From Lysinibacillus fusiformis (GTDB lineage: Bacteria; Bacillota; Bacilli; Bacillales_A; Planococcaceae), in the NCBI GenBank assembly GCA_030027265.1, contig JASENG010000002.1:124001-188000 (forward strand): a stretch of DNA of 64,000 nucleotides. Reading direction: 5' to 3'. The translations under genes were made by a program, and so were the position numbers. Shown in pieces: positions 63,276 through 64,000 of this stretch. Every line of letters starts with the position of its first letter. The stretch's first letter is position 1. The notes below the pieces were generated by a model that searched no databases, was not told where the DNA came from, and was given only the letters and a program-made list of their open reading frames with translations.

Positions 63276-64000
63276 ATGAAATTAAAAAAGTATTGGTTGT
63301 TATTAACGCTATCAGTCCTTGCCGTTGTGCTTTGTGCATGTGTAGAAAGCACTGACACTTCAGGTTCAACAGAAGGTTCTAGTGACGATGCAGGCGGTGA
63401 AGATACACGTACATTTAAAATTGCTCACGTTGTACAAGAATCACACGTTTGGAATGCTACAGCAGTAAAATTTGGGGAAGAATTAGAGAAACTTTCAGAT
63501 GGCAGATTAAAAGTTGAAATTTACCCTGCTTCTCAACTTGGGGCTGAAGCAGACATGGTTCAACAAATCGAAACCGGTGCCATTGATTTTGGATTTATGA
63601 CAAACGCTTACATGAGTACACGTGAAGATTCATTAAATGGCTGGTTTATGCCTTATCTATTTAATAACCTTGAAGAAGCAGTTGCTATGCGTGAATCGGA
63701 TGAAGCTAAGCAAATGCTGGAAAGCTTAAGCTCACAAGGTTTAGTTGGACTTGACTTTGCCTTCGCAGGTAACCGCCACGTACTTATGAAGGATGGTTTT
63801 GCTGAAACTCCAGAAGATTTAAAAGGTAAAAAGATCCGTATCATCGGAAGTCCATCGATGCAATCTTATTGGGAAAAAGTTGGAGCTGGCCCTACAGCAA
63901 TGCCTTTAACGGAAGTATATACTTCTTTACAAACAGGGGTTATTGATGGAATTGATATCGATCTAGATGCTTTAGTTACTGAAAAATACTATGAAAATGC
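63276..64000 (+). CDS. dctP: TRAP transporter substrate-binding lipoprotein DctP, N-terminal part
   Basis: The first 241 codons; the gene runs off the right edge. The signal peptide MKLKKYWLLLTLSVLAVVLC ends in a lipoprotein-type cysteine region (LCAC), then comes a Ser/Gly/Asp-rich linker. The mature domain has FKIAHVVQESHVWNATAVKFGEELEKLSDGRLKVEIYPASQLG, and later GNRHVLMKDGFAETPEDLKGKKIRI and PLTEVYTSLQTGVIDGID, the DctP hallmarks. The ribosome site is TGAGGGGGAAATTC. Next to the gentisate genes, an aromatic acid such as 3-hydroxybenzoate is a likely ligand, by context only. Confidence 0.92.
   Translation, partial: MKLKKYWLLLTLSVLAVVLCACVESTDTSGSTEGSSDDAGGEDTRTFKIAHVVQESHVWNATAVKFGEELEKLSDGRLKVEIYPASQLGAEADMVQQIETGAIDFGFMTNAYMSTREDSLNGWFMPYLFNNLEEAVAMRESDEAKQMLESLSSQGLVGLDFAFAGNRHVLMKDGFAETPEDLKGKKIRIIGSPSMQSYWEKVGAGPTAMPLTEVYTSLQTGVIDGIDIDLDALVTEKYYEN

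Overview
The window looks like a chromosomal segment of a low-GC Gram-positive of the order Bacillales, most likely a Planococcaceae genus such as Solibacillus, Lysinibacillus or Ureibacillus. That placement is inferred from gene content: a Bacillus-like ywdK-ywdI-ung-thiD neighbourhood, yojF-bshB2 (bacillithiol synthesis), an SLH-domain S-layer-type protein, a GsiB-like stress protein behind a sigma-B-type promoter, a Bacillus-type LexA box, and T-box, preQ1 and purine riboswitches.

Layout. 0-9 kb holds housekeeping genes: M20 hydrolase, ywdK, ywdI, ung, thiD/pdxK, yojF-bshB2, yjiH and ilvA. They are followed by an 82-bp tandem repeat lying between convergent genes and a NERD-domain protein. 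9-18 kb holds a three-gene ABC importer, queT behind a preQ1 riboswitch, and trpDCFBA behind a tryptophan (UGG) T-box. 18-26 kb holds tdh, stress and SOS genes, and a purine deaminase-like amidohydrolase behind a purine riboswitch with an altered core and an ON-switch layout, then pncA.

26.3-44.7 kb is a complete type I-C CRISPR-Cas locus. Two array segments (46 + 57 = 103 repeats) are split by an IS21-family element that landed inside one spacer. A leader sits beside cas2, followed by cas2, cas1, cas4, cas7c, cas8c, cas5c and cas3, all on the minus strand. Between cas5c and cas3 lies a degenerate, opposite-strand CRISPR repeat. Its pseudo-spacer matches a nearby TTC-flanked site at 15 of the first 16 positions, and the one mismatch is at position 6. 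This is the best candidate here for an undescribed element: a crRNA-like regulator of the cas operon, similar in design to CreR/CreA RNAs.

45-56 kb holds a methionine salvage and uptake group (mtnU, mtnE, metNIQ), an SLH protein, kbl, a small HTH/membrane pair with twin operators, yczE and ybaK. 56.7-64 kb is a gentisate-type aromatic catabolic cluster: a 3-hydroxybenzoate 6-hydroxylase-like monooxygenase, a fumarylpyruvate hydrolase-like protein, gentisate 1,2-dioxygenase, two IclR-type regulators, a TRAP binding protein behind a cre-like site, and a DinB-fold protein that may supply the missing maleylpyruvate isomerase step using bacillithiol.

All calls come from reading the sequence. No database search was run.
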